A stretch of 22,245 nt of DNA from a virus (IMGVR_UViG_3300034152_000385:1-22245); one strand, 5' to 3'; shown: positions 1 to 6,581, counted from the stretch's first letter. The notes: generated from the letters alone by a model not told the origin. A program made the numbers and translations.

Positions 1-667
1 TCCTGCCGGTTAGTCCTGTATCTGCTGTTGGTCCACCAATCTCAAAATTTCCAGTGGGATTGATAAACACTTGTCCAATCTCTTCTTTAATTATCTCATC
101 TATTACGAAAACTTTAATCATATCTCTTAATTTATCTATGTCCATTGATGTATGATGAGCAGACACTACGACTGTTTGAATTTTCTCCCCATTAATTGTA
201 ACTTGAGACTTGCCATCTGGTAATAAAAAGTTAAGTATTCTTTCTTTTCTACATTTAGCTAACTGCATAGTTAATTTATGAGCCAAATCTATAGCTAAAG
301 GCATATAATTATCTGTCTCATCAGTAGCGTAACCAAACATCATTCCTTGGTCGCCTGCACCACCAGTATCTACTCCCATAGCAATATCTGGTGATTGTTT
401 CTGAATAGAAGTAATTATTCCAAACTCCTCTGGATAATATCCTATTCTATCTAATGTTTTATTTACTACTGCTGGTACATCTATATAACCTTTAGTAGTC
501 ATTTCTCCTGCAACATAAATAATACCTTTAGTAATTAAAGTTTCACAAGCTACCCTACTATAAGGGTCTTGCCTAAGTGCTTCATCCAGAATAGCATCTG
601 AAATCTGGTCGCATACCTTATCTGGATGGCCTTCTGTTACTGATTCACTAGTAAACAAGTTTAACAT
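1..667 (-). CDS. metK: S-adenosylmethionine synthetase (MetK), 3' end cut by window
   Basis: This gene makes S-adenosylmethionine from ATP and methionine in the cytoplasm. The first 222 codons are in the window and the C-terminal part lies beyond position 1 (family length is about 390 residues). It begins [20 protein letters not shown], the standard MetK start with the GHPDK ATP-binding motif. It continues with [12 protein letters not shown] and, near the edge, [13 protein letters not shown], both family signatures. The ATG at 667 is preceded by AAGGAG, which touches the stop of the 26-codon ORF just upstream. MetK occurs in some large phages as a host-derived metabolic gene. Here it lies directly downstream of a radical SAM gene, and another radical SAM gene is about 4.8 kb upstream, so it may supply their cosubstrate; that link is inference. 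Identity is very secure. Confidence 0.96.
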   Translation of the reverse strand, partial: MLNLFTSESVTEGHPDKVCDQISDAILDEALRQDPYSRVACETLITKGIIYVAGEMTTKGYIDVPAVVNKTLDRIGYYPEEFGIITSIQKQSPDIAMGVDTGGAGDQGMMFGYATDETDNYMPLAIDLAHKLTMQLAKCRKERILNFLLPDGKSQVTINGEKIQTVVVSAHHTSMDIDKLRDMIKVFVIDEIIKEEIGQVFINPTGNFEIGGPTADTGLTGR

Positions 668-678
668 TTACACTCTCC

Positions 679-759
679 TTATCGTGTTACTCTTTCTCTG
701 CGTTTTCGTCTATCGTTTTTCTTTCTTTTAGTATATCTTCTTTTACCTTTTTTAGCCAT
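679..759 (-). CDS. 26-residue arginine/lysine-rich peptide
   Basis: A short ORF encodes MAKKGKRRYTKRKKNDRRKR followed by RERVTR. More than half of its residues are Lys or Arg, so it could bind nucleic acid. Evidence that it is translated: an AGGAGA SD about 5 bases before the ATG, formed partly by the TAG stop of the upstream radical SAM C-half, and a TAA stop that runs into the AAGGAG SD of metK. It therefore fills the only gap between the two genes and keeps the translational coupling seen along this strand. No family is recognised. It could also be a leader peptide that only serves coupling to metK. Confidence 0.6.
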   Translation of the reverse strand: MAKKGKRRYTKRKKNDRRKRRERVTR

Positions 760-768
760 TTTTATCTC

Positions 769-1653
769 CTAGAACTGTCTATATCCTCTAAACTTAGTAT
801 TGTGTCTCATGTATAAATCATTAGCTTGTCTCTTCATATATTGGTCTTGCTTTCTATAATAATTACTGATAATCTGACAATTTGCGTGATATAGAGCCTC
901 ATGAATTTCATCAGTACTCATCTCATCTTCAATAAAATTGACAGCTACTAAATCACTATTTAAATGTTTATTCTCATAAAAATCTTCAGCATCTTTTATC
1001 AAACCGTCCTTGATTGCTTTATAATATAATGGACAACCAGGATACGGTGTTACTGGTCTAATCGTTCTCAATTGAGCACAATCATCATACTTTAGAAGAA
1101 AATCAACTGCATTAGCTAAGGTCTTTCTATTATCACCGGGATTACCGAACATGATATTTAAACCGGGACTAATACCAACTTTAAGAGTAGCTTCAACTCC
1201 TCTTTTAATTATATCAATAGTCAGAGCTTTGTTCATTAATCTTAGAACATTATCATTAAGAGCCTCGATGCCATAATTGATAAAGATACAACCCGCTTTC
1301 TTCATCAACTTTAGTACGTCTTCTCTAGCGTAATTCAATCTACCGTTACAATGCCATCTGATTCTTAAATCTGCCTTAATGATTGCCTCACAAAGACTTA
1401 CAGTTCTTGGTATAGAGGACATTAACAATTCATCTGAGAAATCTATAACATTAATCCCATATACTTCTTGTAAAAATTTTATCTCATCTATAATAGCTTC
1501 ATTACTACGAGGTCTAAATCCCTTATCCATACGATAACAATTATGTACTAAAATATTATTAGCAAAATAGTTATTATGTGGATAGCAAGAGATATTATAA
1601 AGTTTATCTGTTTTTTTAATCTTCTCTATTTTTTTAATCTTAATCCATTTCAT
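769..1653 (-). CDS. C-intein plus C-terminal half of a split B12-type radical SAM protein
   Basis: Residues 1-38 are a C-intein ending NNILVHN. Residue C39 begins the C-extein, CYRMDKGFRPRS, which carries the third cysteine of the radical SAM cluster motif. The rest is the radical SAM barrel: IDFSDELL (substrate/cluster strand), RWHCNGRLN, GCIFINYGIEALND and GLNIMFGNPGDN are typical of the B12-binding/Elp3-type SAM barrel. It cannot bind a cluster alone, because the first two cysteines are encoded in the ORF at 3084-3983. Trans-splicing should join 208 upstream and 256 downstream residues. The ATG at 1653 overlaps the stop of the nuclease gene (ATGA), so translation is probably coupled. The substrate of the assembled enzyme is unknown. 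Confidence 0.9.
   Translation of the reverse strand: MKWIKIKKIEKIKKTDKLYNISCYPHNNYFANNILVHNCYRMDKGFRPRSNEAIIDEIKFLQEVYGINVIDFSDELLMSSIPRTVSLCEAIIKADLRIRWHCNGRLNYAREDVLKLMKKAGCIFINYGIEALNDNVLRLMNKALTIDIIKRGVEATLKVGISPGLNIMFGNPGDNRKTLANAVDFLLKYDDCAQLRTIRPVTPYPGCPLYYKAIKDGLIKDAEDFYENKHLNSDLVAVNFIEDEMSTDEIHEALYHANCQIISNYYRKQDQYMKRQANDLYMRHNTKFRGYRQF
1540..1653 (-). mobile_element. C-terminal half of a split intein (IntC, 38 residues)
   Basis: The ORF starts MKWIKIKKIEKIKKTDKLYN and ends ISCYPHNNYFANNILVHN before Cys+1. This matches intein blocks F and G: the YNIS...HNNYFANNILVHN pattern, penultimate His, terminal Asn, and a Cys nucleophile as first extein residue. A length of 38 residues is normal for a naturally split C-intein. 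The Lys-rich first 17 residues may pair with the N-half, whose C-terminal region has acidic patches; that pairing is inference. Confidence 0.92.
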
Positions 1654-2330
1654 AATATTCCTAATTTTTTTAAATCTTTTTGAAATAATAATTCAACTAT
1701 TAAATGAGGGTATTGTTTTTTAAATAACTCAAATTTCTTTTTAGCTTTATCTCTCCACCAACCTTTAATTTCTATATATTTATTTTCCTTTGGTAAGTAA
1801 AAATCAGGACAATAGCCAACTAACTCTTTTTTAATATATACTTTAAAAATAGAAGGTTCATATATCCATTTTATTTTATTCTTATCCAGATATTTAGCAT
1901 AAGCTAATTCATATGAAGATTTAAAGTGATTATTTTTATATTTATATCTTTTAAATTTTTTCATATTAAAATTTCTTTCGTATAACCAATTTCTAGCTTT
2001 TTCTTTTTTTAAATTAGCTATCTCCTCACCATAAAAATCTATCCATGTTTTACCTTTCATAATTCTTAAAGGATTTTTATCTGAATTTGCTCTCTTTTTA
2101 GCTATCTTACTAATAATCCTTTTTCCTTTATTTGTACACATAAAAGGAGTAATTTTACCTTCTTTAAATAATCTTTTTTGAGTATCGGCTACTTTTTTAG
2201 CAATAACTTTATTTTTCATTGGATTTTTCTTTTTCATTCTAATAGAATTAGCTTTAGACCTACATTTTATAGAGTAATATTTCTTTTGTTGTTTAATAAG
2301 TATTTTTTGACAAATGTTACAATTTTTCAT
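1650..2330 (-). CDS. PD-(D/E)XK homing-type endonuclease with NUMOD3-like repeats
   Basis: The 226-residue basic protein has three parts. The N-terminus has C4, C7 and C23 and could hold a small metal site. Residues about 35-115 carry NPMKNK and NPLRIMKGK segments that resemble the NUMOD3 DNA-binding repeats of homing nucleases. Residues about 138-190 form a nuclease core: SSYELAYAKYLD (E141), YCPDFYLP (D176) and KYIEIKG (E187, K189), the E...PD...ExK pattern of Vsr/EDxHD-like nucleases. Such nucleases are known inside split-intein genes, where they would cut intein-less alleles and drive homing. The start overlaps the methyltransferase end by 14 bases, and its stop overlaps the IntC start by 4. 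The target site is not visible. It could instead be the restriction partner of the methyltransferase. Confidence 0.82.
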   Translation of the reverse strand: MKNCNICQKILIKQQKKYYSIKCRSKANSIRMKKKNPMKNKVIAKKVADTQKRLFKEGKITPFMCTNKGKRIISKIAKKRANSDKNPLRIMKGKTWIDFYGEEIANLKKEKARNWLYERNFNMKKFKRYKYKNNHFKSSYELAYAKYLDKNKIKWIYEPSIFKVYIKKELVGYCPDFYLPKENKYIEIKGWWRDKAKKKFELFKKQYPHLIVELLFQKDLKKLGIL

Positions 2331-3087
2331 TTTTTAATCTTTTCTTCGCAATCTCACAATAATTTTTATCTATTTCTATTCCTATAAAATTTCTATTTAA
2401 ATTTTTAGATGCTATTGCAGTTGTTCCACTTCCTAAAAAACAATCTAATATTAAATCATTTTCTTTAGTATGTAATTTTATTATTCTTTCTATTGCTCTT
2501 AATGGTTTGGGTGTAAAATGTAATTTTCTAAATCTTTTTAATTCTTTTGAATTATAAAAAGAGATTTCATTTATATCAGTCCATACGTTAGTCCATCTTT
2601 TGTTTTCATTTAACATTCTATTACTTAAATTTTTTCCTTCAAAATAAAATCCATCTAATTTTCTCTTTTCATTACTGTATTGTTCATTTTTATTCCAAAC
2701 AAATTTCTTATTATTTTTTACAAACCACATAATTTCTTCTCTCGTATAAAGCCATCCTATACGCATACCAATACCACGTTGTTTTTTCCAAGTAATTAAA
2801 TCTTTAAAATGAAAATATTTTTTAAGTAAAGGAAACCATCTAATTAAACTCTGACTCTTCTCTCCAATACCACACCAAATATAAATATTGCAACTATCTT
2901 TAGCTACTCTAAATAACTCTTTAATTACCTCATCGTTAAATACTTCTTTCTTATCCCATTTCTGATTAGTAGTCAGATATGGAGGGTCAGTAATGATTAA
3001 ATCAATACTTTCATCTGGTATTTCTTTCATTATATCTAAACAATTTCCTTGAATTATTTTGTTAATAAAATCTTCTGGATATTTCAT
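2317..3087 (-). CDS. Beta-class DNA methyltransferase (N6-adenine or N4-cytosine)
   Basis: The 256-residue protein has the catalytic motif IV, LIITDPPYLTT (D34-P-P-Y37), near the N-terminus. The SAM-binding motif I, LDCFLGSGTTAIA (215-227), lies near the C-terminus, followed by NFIGIEIDKNY. This order is the beta class of amino-methyltransferases, and HFTPKPL just before motif I is typical of it. Length fits a compact stand-alone enzyme whose recognition region lies between the motifs. Its ATG overlaps the stop of the N-intein ORF (ATGA), and its 3' end overlaps the nuclease start. It lies inside the fractured radical SAM gene, where a methyltransferase is unexpected. It may protect the target of the neighbouring nuclease, or the whole phage genome; neither is proven by the sequence. 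Confidence 0.9.
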   Translation of the reverse strand: MKYPEDFINKIIQGNCLDIMKEIPDESIDLIITDPPYLTTNQKWDKKEVFNDEVIKELFRVAKDSCNIYIWCGIGEKSQSLIRWFPLLKKYFHFKDLITWKKQRGIGMRIGWLYTREEIMWFVKNNKKFVWNKNEQYSNEKRKLDGFYFEGKNLSNRMLNENKRWTNVWTDINEISFYNSKELKRFRKLHFTPKPLRAIERIIKLHTKENDLILDCFLGSGTTAIASKNLNRNFIGIEIDKNYCEIAKKRLKNEKL

Positions 3088-3359
3088 ATTTTTAATACCT
3101 CATCTCCTTCTTTTAAATCTTTAACTTCCACCCATCCTCTTTTTGTATATACCGGATGTTCTTCTGATATTTCTAATTCTGTTTTATCTTCCAGAGTAAT
3201 TTTATAATATTCTCCCTTTCTTTCAAATAAATCAGTTACTCTAGTTTCTTCTATTGTGTTTTCTTTTTCATTAAATCCTAAAACTATATCATCTTTTTTA
3301 AGTTTTTTTATCTCTTTTTCTCCGTTAGAAGTTTTTATTTTAGTATTTTCTGTTAGGCA
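3084..3359 (-). mobile_element. N-terminal half of a split intein (IntN, 91 residues)
   Basis: It starts at C209 of the radical SAM N-half with CLTENTKIKTSNGEKEIKKL, the usual block A with catalytic Cys1. It continues through DDIVLGFNE to block B (ELEISEEHPVYT, an SxxH variant of TxxH) and ends GWVEVKDLKEGDEVLKI at a natural stop. That end point corresponds to the usual break between N- and C-inteins. There is no LAGLIDADG or HNH domain; the endonuclease function seems to have moved to the free-standing gene downstream. Confidence 0.92.
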
Positions 3360-3983
3360 GAAAGCACAATTAAATGTACACCCTCTACCAGATAATACTG
3401 GCATTATCAAATCAGTAGGTTTAGTATGAACGTATCTCTGAAGTCTATAAAAAGCTATAGGAAACAACTCATAAGCAGGCCAAGGTATTGTATCTATATC
3501 TTTAATTAACTCTCGTCTAGGATTTATCTTAATCTCATCAACATATCTGTAAGCAATACCTTTAACTTCATCTACTTCTTTTTCATTTCTGATAGTATCT
3601 AGTAATTCAATTATAGTTTCCTCACCTTCACCAATAACAATTATATCTGCACCAGTTTTCTTAAAAAAGAATTCAGGTTCAGGTGATGGTCCATGACCCC
3701 CAAGAATATATATAGGTTTTACATCAGCATTATTAATAGCTTTGGATATCTCTTTTATTTTATGATATTGATAATATCCTGCTATTAGATTAACACCAAC
3801 TACATCAAAATGTTCGTGGTTGAGGTATTCAGTAAGATGTTCATCTGGATAATGATGCATATCTTGATTGTAAATCTCAACATCATACCCATTCTTAACT
3901 AAAGTTCCAGCTATATATGCCAATCCTTGAGGGAATGGTGGTACAAACGACCCATTATCATAAACTACTAGTAGTATTTTCAT
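3084..3983 (-). CDS. N-terminal half of a split B12-type radical SAM protein plus N-intein
   Basis: Residues 1 to about 140 form a cobalamin-binding-like Rossmann domain: MKILLVVYDNG, PPFPQGLAYIAGTL, IYILGGHGPSPEPE and IIVIGEGEETI are hallmarks of B12-binding radical SAM proteins. A linker of the IPWPAYELFP type leads into the radical SAM start VLSGRGCTFNCAF, which gives cluster cysteines C202 and C206. At C209 the extein stops and an N-intein begins, running to the stop. The third cluster cysteine is supplied by the other ORF at 769-1653. The ATG at 3983 overlaps the stop of the VOC gene (TAATG). No strict DxHxxG cobalamin loop is obvious, so B12 binding is likely but not certain. The substrate is unknown. 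Confidence 0.88.
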   Translation of the reverse strand: MKILLVVYDNGSFVPPFPQGLAYIAGTLVKNGYDVEIYNQDMHHYPDEHLTEYLNHEHFDVVGVNLIAGYYQYHKIKEISKAINNADVKPIYILGGHGPSPEPEFFFKKTGADIIVIGEGEETIIELLDTIRNEKEVDEVKGIAYRYVDEIKINPRRELIKDIDTIPWPAYELFPIAFYRLQRYVHTKPTDLIMPVLSGRGCTFNCAFCLTENTKIKTSNGEKEIKKLKKDDIVLGFNEKENTIEETRVTDLFERKGEYYKITLEDKTELEISEEHPVYTKRGWVEVKDLKEGDEVLKI

Positions 3984-4510
3984 TATTCATCAGCATCTTT
4001 ATAATCTTTCTCTAAATCAGCTTCACTTATACTTTTAGGACTTTTCTTCATAGGAATCTTTTTCTTAGTTGTCTTCATTGGAATTCTTTTCTTAGATAAT
4101 CTAGTTGTCCCTTTATGAACTTTTAAATCTTCAACTAACTCAATCATATTTCCATCATAGTCATAGCAGAAACATAGCTTACATTCTCCTGCTGGGTCAA
4201 TAATAGGTGGAGACATAAACTTAACTTGTTCTCCAATCAATTTAATATACAATGCATCAACATCATCAACTGAAAATGCTAAATGATTCCAACGACCTTT
4301 CTGTTTATCTCTAGGCATTAAATACATTTCGATCATATCATCATCTTTTTTAAGCTTGATATACTCAACATTAACAACACCAAGTAATTGCTTGATGTAA
4401 TTTACATCTTCCTTTGCTTTCTTAACTACTTTGAATCCTAACAAATCTCTGTAGAATCTCAAAGCAGTCTTCTCATCATGAACACTAAATCCTACATGTC
4501 TAATTTTCAT
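3983..4510 (-). CDS. VOC-superfamily (glyoxalase-like) metalloprotein with Lys-rich tail
   Basis: The protein has two vicinal-oxygen-chelate half-repeats. The first opens with KIRHVGFSVHDEKTALRFYRD, the second with RWNHLAFSVDDVDALY. H5, E61, H76 and E124 sit where the four metal ligands of glyoxalase/epimerase-type VOC enzymes lie. Residues about 130-175 are an extra tail with a repeated KKRIPMK/KKKIPMK unit, then an acidic end. I chose the ATG at 4510: a GGAGG SD stands 7 bases upstream and the codon overlaps the stop of the SDR gene (TAATG). An in-frame start at 4534 lacks an SD. VOC enzymes include lyases, epimerases and antibiotic-resistance proteins; the reaction here cannot be told. Confidence 0.85.
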   Translation of the reverse strand: MKIRHVGFSVHDEKTALRFYRDLLGFKVVKKAKEDVNYIKQLLGVVNVEYIKLKKDDDMIEMYLMPRDKQKGRWNHLAFSVDDVDALYIKLIGEQVKFMSPPIIDPAGECKLCFCYDYDGNMIELVEDLKVHKGTTRLSKKRIPMKTTKKKIPMKKSPKSISEADLEKDYKDADE

Positions 4511-5457
4511 TACAAACCTCCATTTGCTAACCATCCACCATCTATATAAATATCTTGCCCAGTAACATACTTGGCATTTACTAAGAATTTAATGGCTTCT
4601 TTTACATCTTCTGGTTTTCCCCAACGCTTTAAAGGAATCATACTAGTAACTTTCTTTCTTCTGTTTTTCCAAGAGTATTTAGTCATATTTGTTTTAAAAT
4701 AACCTAAACCAATATTATTAACTCTAACTTTAGGTGCATAATCCATTGCTAATGCTTTAGTTAATTGTTTCAAACCACCTTTAGATACACCATATGCTGG
4801 ATTGCCTTTGAATCCTCTTTCTGACCAAAGACTAGTTATGTTTATTATACAACCTCCTTCTTTCATCTTTTCATAAGCTAGTTGAGATAATTGAAATGGA
4901 GCTAATAAATTGATGTTTAACATATAATGCCAATCTCCTTGAGCAACTCCAGCACAATTTACTAATACTTCTAGATTTTTAACTTGTTTAAATACTTTCT
5001 CCATTTCCCAAAGGTTCTCAACAAACTCAACACCTTCAATTGTTCCATCATGTGTTGGTGCATTATCTATTACTCTAACGATATATCCCATTTCAGTTAA
5101 AGCATCTACAATAGCTCTACCAATACCACCACGACCACCAGTAACTATAGCTGATTTTTGTTCTTGAAAGTAATCGTCAGAAATAATAGATTTATCATCT
5201 ATGAAATAATCTGCATCTGGCTTTCCCATTATTAACTCTTGATATTTACAGCCCCACTCTTTTAATTGCTTTTCAGTAAGCTTTCTCCAGTCTTTACCAG
5301 TACTCCCACCTCTGGCAGTAAAGTAGATTATATGATTATGCCAATCGTAGAGTTGATTTATATGAGCTATTCTATCTTTATAAGGCTTAGCGTTTTTATA
5401 ATCTCCTCTGGTATCAGTACAAATGGTGCCGTCAATATCTATACAGTACTTCTTCAT
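4510..5457 (-). CDS. Fusion of HAD-type phosphatase and short-chain dehydrogenase/reductase
   Basis: Two enzymes are joined in 315 residues. Residues 1 to about 95 are a HAD-like phosphatase: DIDGTI (D7, D9), FTAR (46-49) and GKPDADYFIDDKS (78-90) correspond to HAD motifs I, II and III/IV, without a large cap. Residues about 100-315 are a classical SDR: TGGRGGIG cofactor loop (106-113), NCAG (167-170), S209, and Y222-x-x-x-K226. The C-terminal VTGQDIYIDGGW is typical of SDRs that reduce small carbonyl or sugar substrates. The ATG overlaps the radical SAM stop (ATGA). HAD and SDR steps are common in nucleotide-sugar and surface-glycan pathways, and a glycosyltransferase-like gene is nearby, but the substrate is unknown. 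Confidence 0.9.
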   Translation of the reverse strand: MKKYCIDIDGTICTDTRGDYKNAKPYKDRIAHINQLYDWHNHIIYFTARGGSTGKDWRKLTEKQLKEWGCKYQELIMGKPDADYFIDDKSIISDDYFQEQKSAIVTGGRGGIGRAIVDALTEMGYIVRVIDNAPTHDGTIEGVEFVENLWEMEKVFKQVKNLEVLVNCAGVAQGDWHYMLNINLLAPFQLSQLAYEKMKEGGCIINITSLWSERGFKGNPAYGVSKGGLKQLTKALAMDYAPKVRVNNIGLGYFKTNMTKYSWKNRRKKVTSMIPLKRWGKPEDVKEAIKFLVNAKYVTGQDIYIDGGWLANGGL

Positions 5458-6254
5458 AGCAACCCTCTAGGTATTCCCCAATACTCACATTCATTACATA
5501 GAGGTATTTCATTTCTTTTTCCGTCTATGTGTTTTTGTAAATACTCTTTTCTTTTCTTACCATTCCAAATCTCTTCAAGAGTTTGAGTATTTAAATCTCC
5601 TATAATTAATTTGTCTTCTGGATCGAATCTAACACAAGGAGATACTTTACCAAATCTATCAATAGATAAATGATTTAATATTTCTAAACAAAACCCTACT
5701 TCTGGTATAACTACTTTCTTTTCATAATCATAACTACCCATAGGAGAATGAAGTATTCTATCTATTGTCATAACTCCTAAATCTATCCATCTTCTCTTAT
5801 CTAAGACATCACCATTAAATCTAATAATAACTCTAGGTTTTCTATTTCCTCTATCTTCTAGAAACTTTTTAACTATTTCATATTGTTCATCTCCATCTGG
5901 ATCATTAGGTATAACAGATACAGTAATTACTTCACAACGTTCAATTATGCTAGAATATTGTTTCATTAGTAGTTTTCCGTTCGTATCGAAATGTCTAATA
6001 CAATGACCAAATAAATCTAAAGCTTTTAATAGATGAGGATATAAAAGAGGTTCTCCATTATTATGAAAATGAATAAGAATTCCTTCAGGTACTTGTTTAG
6101 CTATCTTTTCTACTAGAGCTATATCCATATCTCCATAGTTAGTAACTAATTCTGGGTAATCCCTCTCTATTTTTCTTCTACCACAAATCCAGCAATTTTT
6201 ATTACATTTTGATGTGAGTTCGATATGAATAGCATAGAGTCCAGTTAAAGCCAT
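5454..6254 (-). CDS. Radical SAM enzyme with SPASM-like C-terminal domain
   Basis: A 266-residue radical SAM protein. The cluster motif is CNKNCWIC (C17, C21, C24), followed by IHFHNNGEPLLYP, the GGEP-type SAM-binding strand, with HNNGEP in place of the more usual GGEP. The C-terminal part has SIDRFGKVSPCVRF (C207), IGDLNTQTLEEIW and PLCNECEYWG (C253, C256), the pattern of a SPASM/Twitch auxiliary-cluster domain, with C189 as a possible extra ligand. Such enzymes modify peptides or small molecules. The ATG at 6254 has AAGGA about 10 bases upstream and follows a small ORF by TAATG overlap. It lies in a run of metabolic genes with a HAD-SDR fusion just downstream. No peptide precursor is evident nearby, so the substrate is unknown. 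Confidence 0.9.
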   Translation of the reverse strand: MALTGLYAIHIELTSKCNKNCWICGRRKIERDYPELVTNYGDMDIALVEKIAKQVPEGILIHFHNNGEPLLYPHLLKALDLFGHCIRHFDTNGKLLMKQYSSIIERCEVITVSVIPNDPDGDEQYEIVKKFLEDRGNRKPRVIIRFNGDVLDKRRWIDLGVMTIDRILHSPMGSYDYEKKVVIPEVGFCLEILNHLSIDRFGKVSPCVRFDPEDKLIIGDLNTQTLEEIWNGKKRKEYLQKHIDGKRNEIPLCNECEYWGIPRGLL

Positions 6255-6355
6255 TATATTAATTCCTTTTTTATCAATTTATATCCATTACTATATCCGT
6301 ATTTTGGTAAATTATTTCTTATTGCAATTCTAATTAATTCTTTATCTACTTTCAT
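6254..6355 (-). CDS. 33-residue hypothetical peptide
   Basis: A short ORF, starting MKVDKELIRIAIRNNLPKYG and ending LIKKELI, fills the gap between the small membrane protein gene and the SPASM radical SAM gene. Its TAA stop overlaps the radical SAM start (TAATG), the same coupling seen elsewhere. Against it, the only SD-like sequence (CAGGA) is about 15 bases from the ATG. It is basic, probably helical and has no recognised family. Its position next to a SPASM protein makes it a weak candidate substrate peptide; it has no Cys and only one Ser, so this is speculative. Confidence 0.4.
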   Translation of the reverse strand: MKVDKELIRIAIRNNLPKYGYSNGYKLIKKELI

Positions 6356-6374
6356 TGAATTGCATATAATCCTG

Positions 6375-6581
6375 TTAACATTTTATATAATTTACTATTC
6401 CTATTATCATTGCTACTGTATTCATTATCATACCGAAATATAGTTGTTTAGTATAATGTATTATTGTCCATAAAAAACAACCAAAAGCATATAATAACCA
6501 CCAATTTCTATGTTGAGGTATTAGTACTAGAGAAGCTAATACTATAGTTGCACCTATTAAATCAAATTTATTTATTTTCAT
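6375..6581 (-). CDS. Small three-helix membrane protein
   Basis: The 68-residue protein has three hydrophobic stretches: residues about 8-22 (LIGATIVLASLVLIP), 27-43 (WWLLYAFGCFLWTIIHY) and 48-66 (YFGMIMNTVAMIIGIVNYI). Small proteins of this shape are common in phages and loosely resemble part of PnuC-like transporters; I would not assign a transport role. The ATG at 6581 overlaps the stop of the metallopeptidase-like gene by 4 bases (ATGA). Confidence 0.75.
   Translation of the reverse strand: MKINKFDLIGATIVLASLVLIPQHRNWWLLYAFGCFLWTIIHYTKQLYFGMIMNTVAMIIGIVNYIKC

Larger units (their letters stand above)
1540..3359 (-). mobile_element. Fractured-gene cassette: IntN, DNA methyltransferase, PD-(D/E)XK nuclease, IntC
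   Basis: This interval is everything inserted between the two extein halves of the radical SAM gene. In transcription order it holds a 91-residue N-intein, a methyltransferase gene, a nuclease gene and a 38-residue C-intein. Adjacent ORFs overlap by 4 bases (ATGA at 3087-3084), 14 bases (2330-2317) and 4 bases (ATGA at 1653-1650), so there is no spare DNA. Removing it restores a continuous CTFNCAF-CYRMDKG cluster motif. The arrangement recalls the split-intein fractured genes with free-standing nucleases reported from environmental phage sequences. The extra methyltransferase gives it the look of a restriction-modification pair lodged in an intein. Mobility is inferred from the family, not shown here. 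Confidence 0.8.

Noticed and set aside
2178-2387. Plus-strand open frame opposite the nuclease and methyltransferase genes.
   Set aside because: It is the reverse of real A-rich coding DNA, giving a Phe/Leu/Ser-rich protein with no SD or family likeness.
1650-3087. The methyltransferase and nuclease as an ordinary restriction-modification system.
   Set aside because: The nuclease resembles homing-type enzymes, and both genes are exactly framed by the intein halves, which fits a homing cassette better; a restriction role is not excluded.
4511-4534. Upstream in-frame start for the VOC gene adding 8 residues.
   Set aside because: No SD there, whereas the ATG at 4510 has GGAGG and a TAATG overlap and gives the family-typical start.
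5266-5586. Plus-strand open frame opposite the HAD-SDR and radical SAM genes.
   Set aside because: Antisense to two well-supported genes; composition is Ser/Phe/Leu-rich shadow sequence.
6342-6365. Seven-codon ORF (MQFNESR) with an AGGA SD before the 33-residue ORF.
   Set aside because: Too short to support as a gene; it may only aid coupling.
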